Source: JAEUNJ01 sp052035955 (GTDB taxonomy: Bacteria; Pseudomonadota; Gammaproteobacteria; Burkholderiales; Rhodocyclaceae). Taken from it: a stretch of DNA of 64,000 nt. The stretch is taken from positions 8,581 through 72,580 of the forward strand of contig JBPOHD010000043.1 in the NCBI GenBank assembly GCA_052035955.1. Reading direction: 5' to 3'. How positions within the stretch are numbered: the stretch's first letter is position 1; each line of letters begins with the position of its first letter. The translations under genes and the position numbers were made by a program. Positions 63,664 to 64,000 of this stretch are shown here, piece after piece. The notes beneath the pieces were generated by a model. It was not told the DNA's origin and searched no databases. It saw nothing but the letters and a program-made list of their open reading frames with translations.

Positions 63664-64000
63664 ATGGCCAAAGCCCCCGTACGTGTCGCCGTCACCGGCG
63701 CCGCCGGTCAGATCGGTTACGCCCTGCTGTTCCGCATCGCCAGCGGCGAAATGCTCGGCAAGGACCAGCCCGTCATCCTGCAGATGCTGGAACTGCCCAT
63801 CGACAAGGCCCAGCAGGCCCTGAAGGGCGTCATGATGGAGCTGGAGGACTGCGCCTTCCCGCTGCTCGCCGACATGGTCGGCACCTCCGATCCCAAGGTC
63901 GCCTTCAAGGACGCCCAGCAGGCCTTGCTGGTCGGCGCCCGGCCGCGCGGCCCCGGCATGGAGCGCAAGGACCTGCTGCTCGAGAACGCCAAGATCTTCA
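63664..64000 (+). CDS. mdh: Malate dehydrogenase, N-terminal part (3' end outside window)
   Basis: The first 112 codons are present. AAGGAG precedes the ATG. VAVTGAAGQIGYALLFRIASGEMLG is the NAD-binding fold of the animal cytosolic/plant-like MDH group used by betaproteobacteria, followed by LELPIDKAQQALKGVMMELEDCAFP and LLVGARPRGPGMERKDLL. Reversibly oxidises malate to oxaloacetate, linking to the divergent sdh-gltA block. Confidence 0.95.
   Translation, partial: MAKAPVRVAVTGAAGQIGYALLFRIASGEMLGKDQPVILQMLELPIDKAQQALKGVMMELEDCAFPLLADMVGTSDPKVAFKDAQQALLVGARPRGPGMERKDLLLENAKIF

Overview
The window is GC-rich, tightly packed chromosomal DNA, most likely from a betaproteobacterium of the Rhodocyclales type (Azoarcus/Thauera/Dechloromonas-like). 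The evidence is gene order: a minus-strand TCA block (GntR regulator, sdhCDAB, sdhE, gltA, sucA, sucB, lpd, zapE) divergent from mdh, and a trmJ-cysE-iscR-led isc operon divergent from suhB. No rRNA, tRNA, CRISPR array, transposase or phage gene was seen. The lineage is an inference from synteny and protein similarity, not from a marker gene.

Layout. 0-4 kb: the end of an HDOD protein overlapping a class III nucleotide cyclase, a hypothetical protein, an orphan ModA-like periplasmic binding protein and a VOC protein. 4.2-7.6 kb: an islet of visibly lower GC on the minus strand, holding a secreted trypsin-like protease with a roughly 600-residue unknown N-terminal region, a TraT-like lipoprotein and a small hydrophobic ORF. 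7.6-12 kb: a dispersed-repeat intergenic region, mfd, and three copies of a 91-bp-period hairpin repeat. 12-16.5 kb: a small unknown protein divergent from a LysR regulator, then DAHP synthase, DUF1015 and arylamine N-acetyltransferase. 16.6-22.3 kb: a membrane histidine kinase with six PAS domains, five of them in exact 125-codon repeats, coupled to a REC-DUF3369-degenerate GGDEF-EAL regulator.

22.3-35 kb: sapC, then a long minus-strand array: trmJ, cysE, iscR, two different cysteine desulfurases, iscU, iscA, hscB, hscA, fdx, iscX, a periplasmic rhodanese, tatD and an EamA transporter. cysE and iscR each have a well-formed sigma70-like promoter whose -35 box lies in the end of the preceding gene. 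35-45 kb is a signalling island: a CHASE-5xPAS membrane sensor without any output domain, followed 7 nt later by a soluble REC-REC-PAS-PAS-kinase-REC hybrid kinase; divergent from these, a REC-AraC regulator overlaps a 7TM hybrid kinase. 45-50.8 kb: mutS, a secreted metallophosphoesterase-like protein, slyD, a peroxiredoxin and a zinc alcohol dehydrogenase.

50.7-64 kb encodes much of the TCA cycle: succinate dehydrogenase and its flavinylation factor, citrate synthase, the whole 2-oxoglutarate dehydrogenase complex, and the start of malate dehydrogenase. A strong intrinsic terminator separates gltA from sucA. An 18-bp perfect palindrome between the GntR gene and mdh is a good candidate operator.

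The most unusual items are the low-GC protease/TraT islet, the exact PAS repeat array, and the split sensor/kinase operon.
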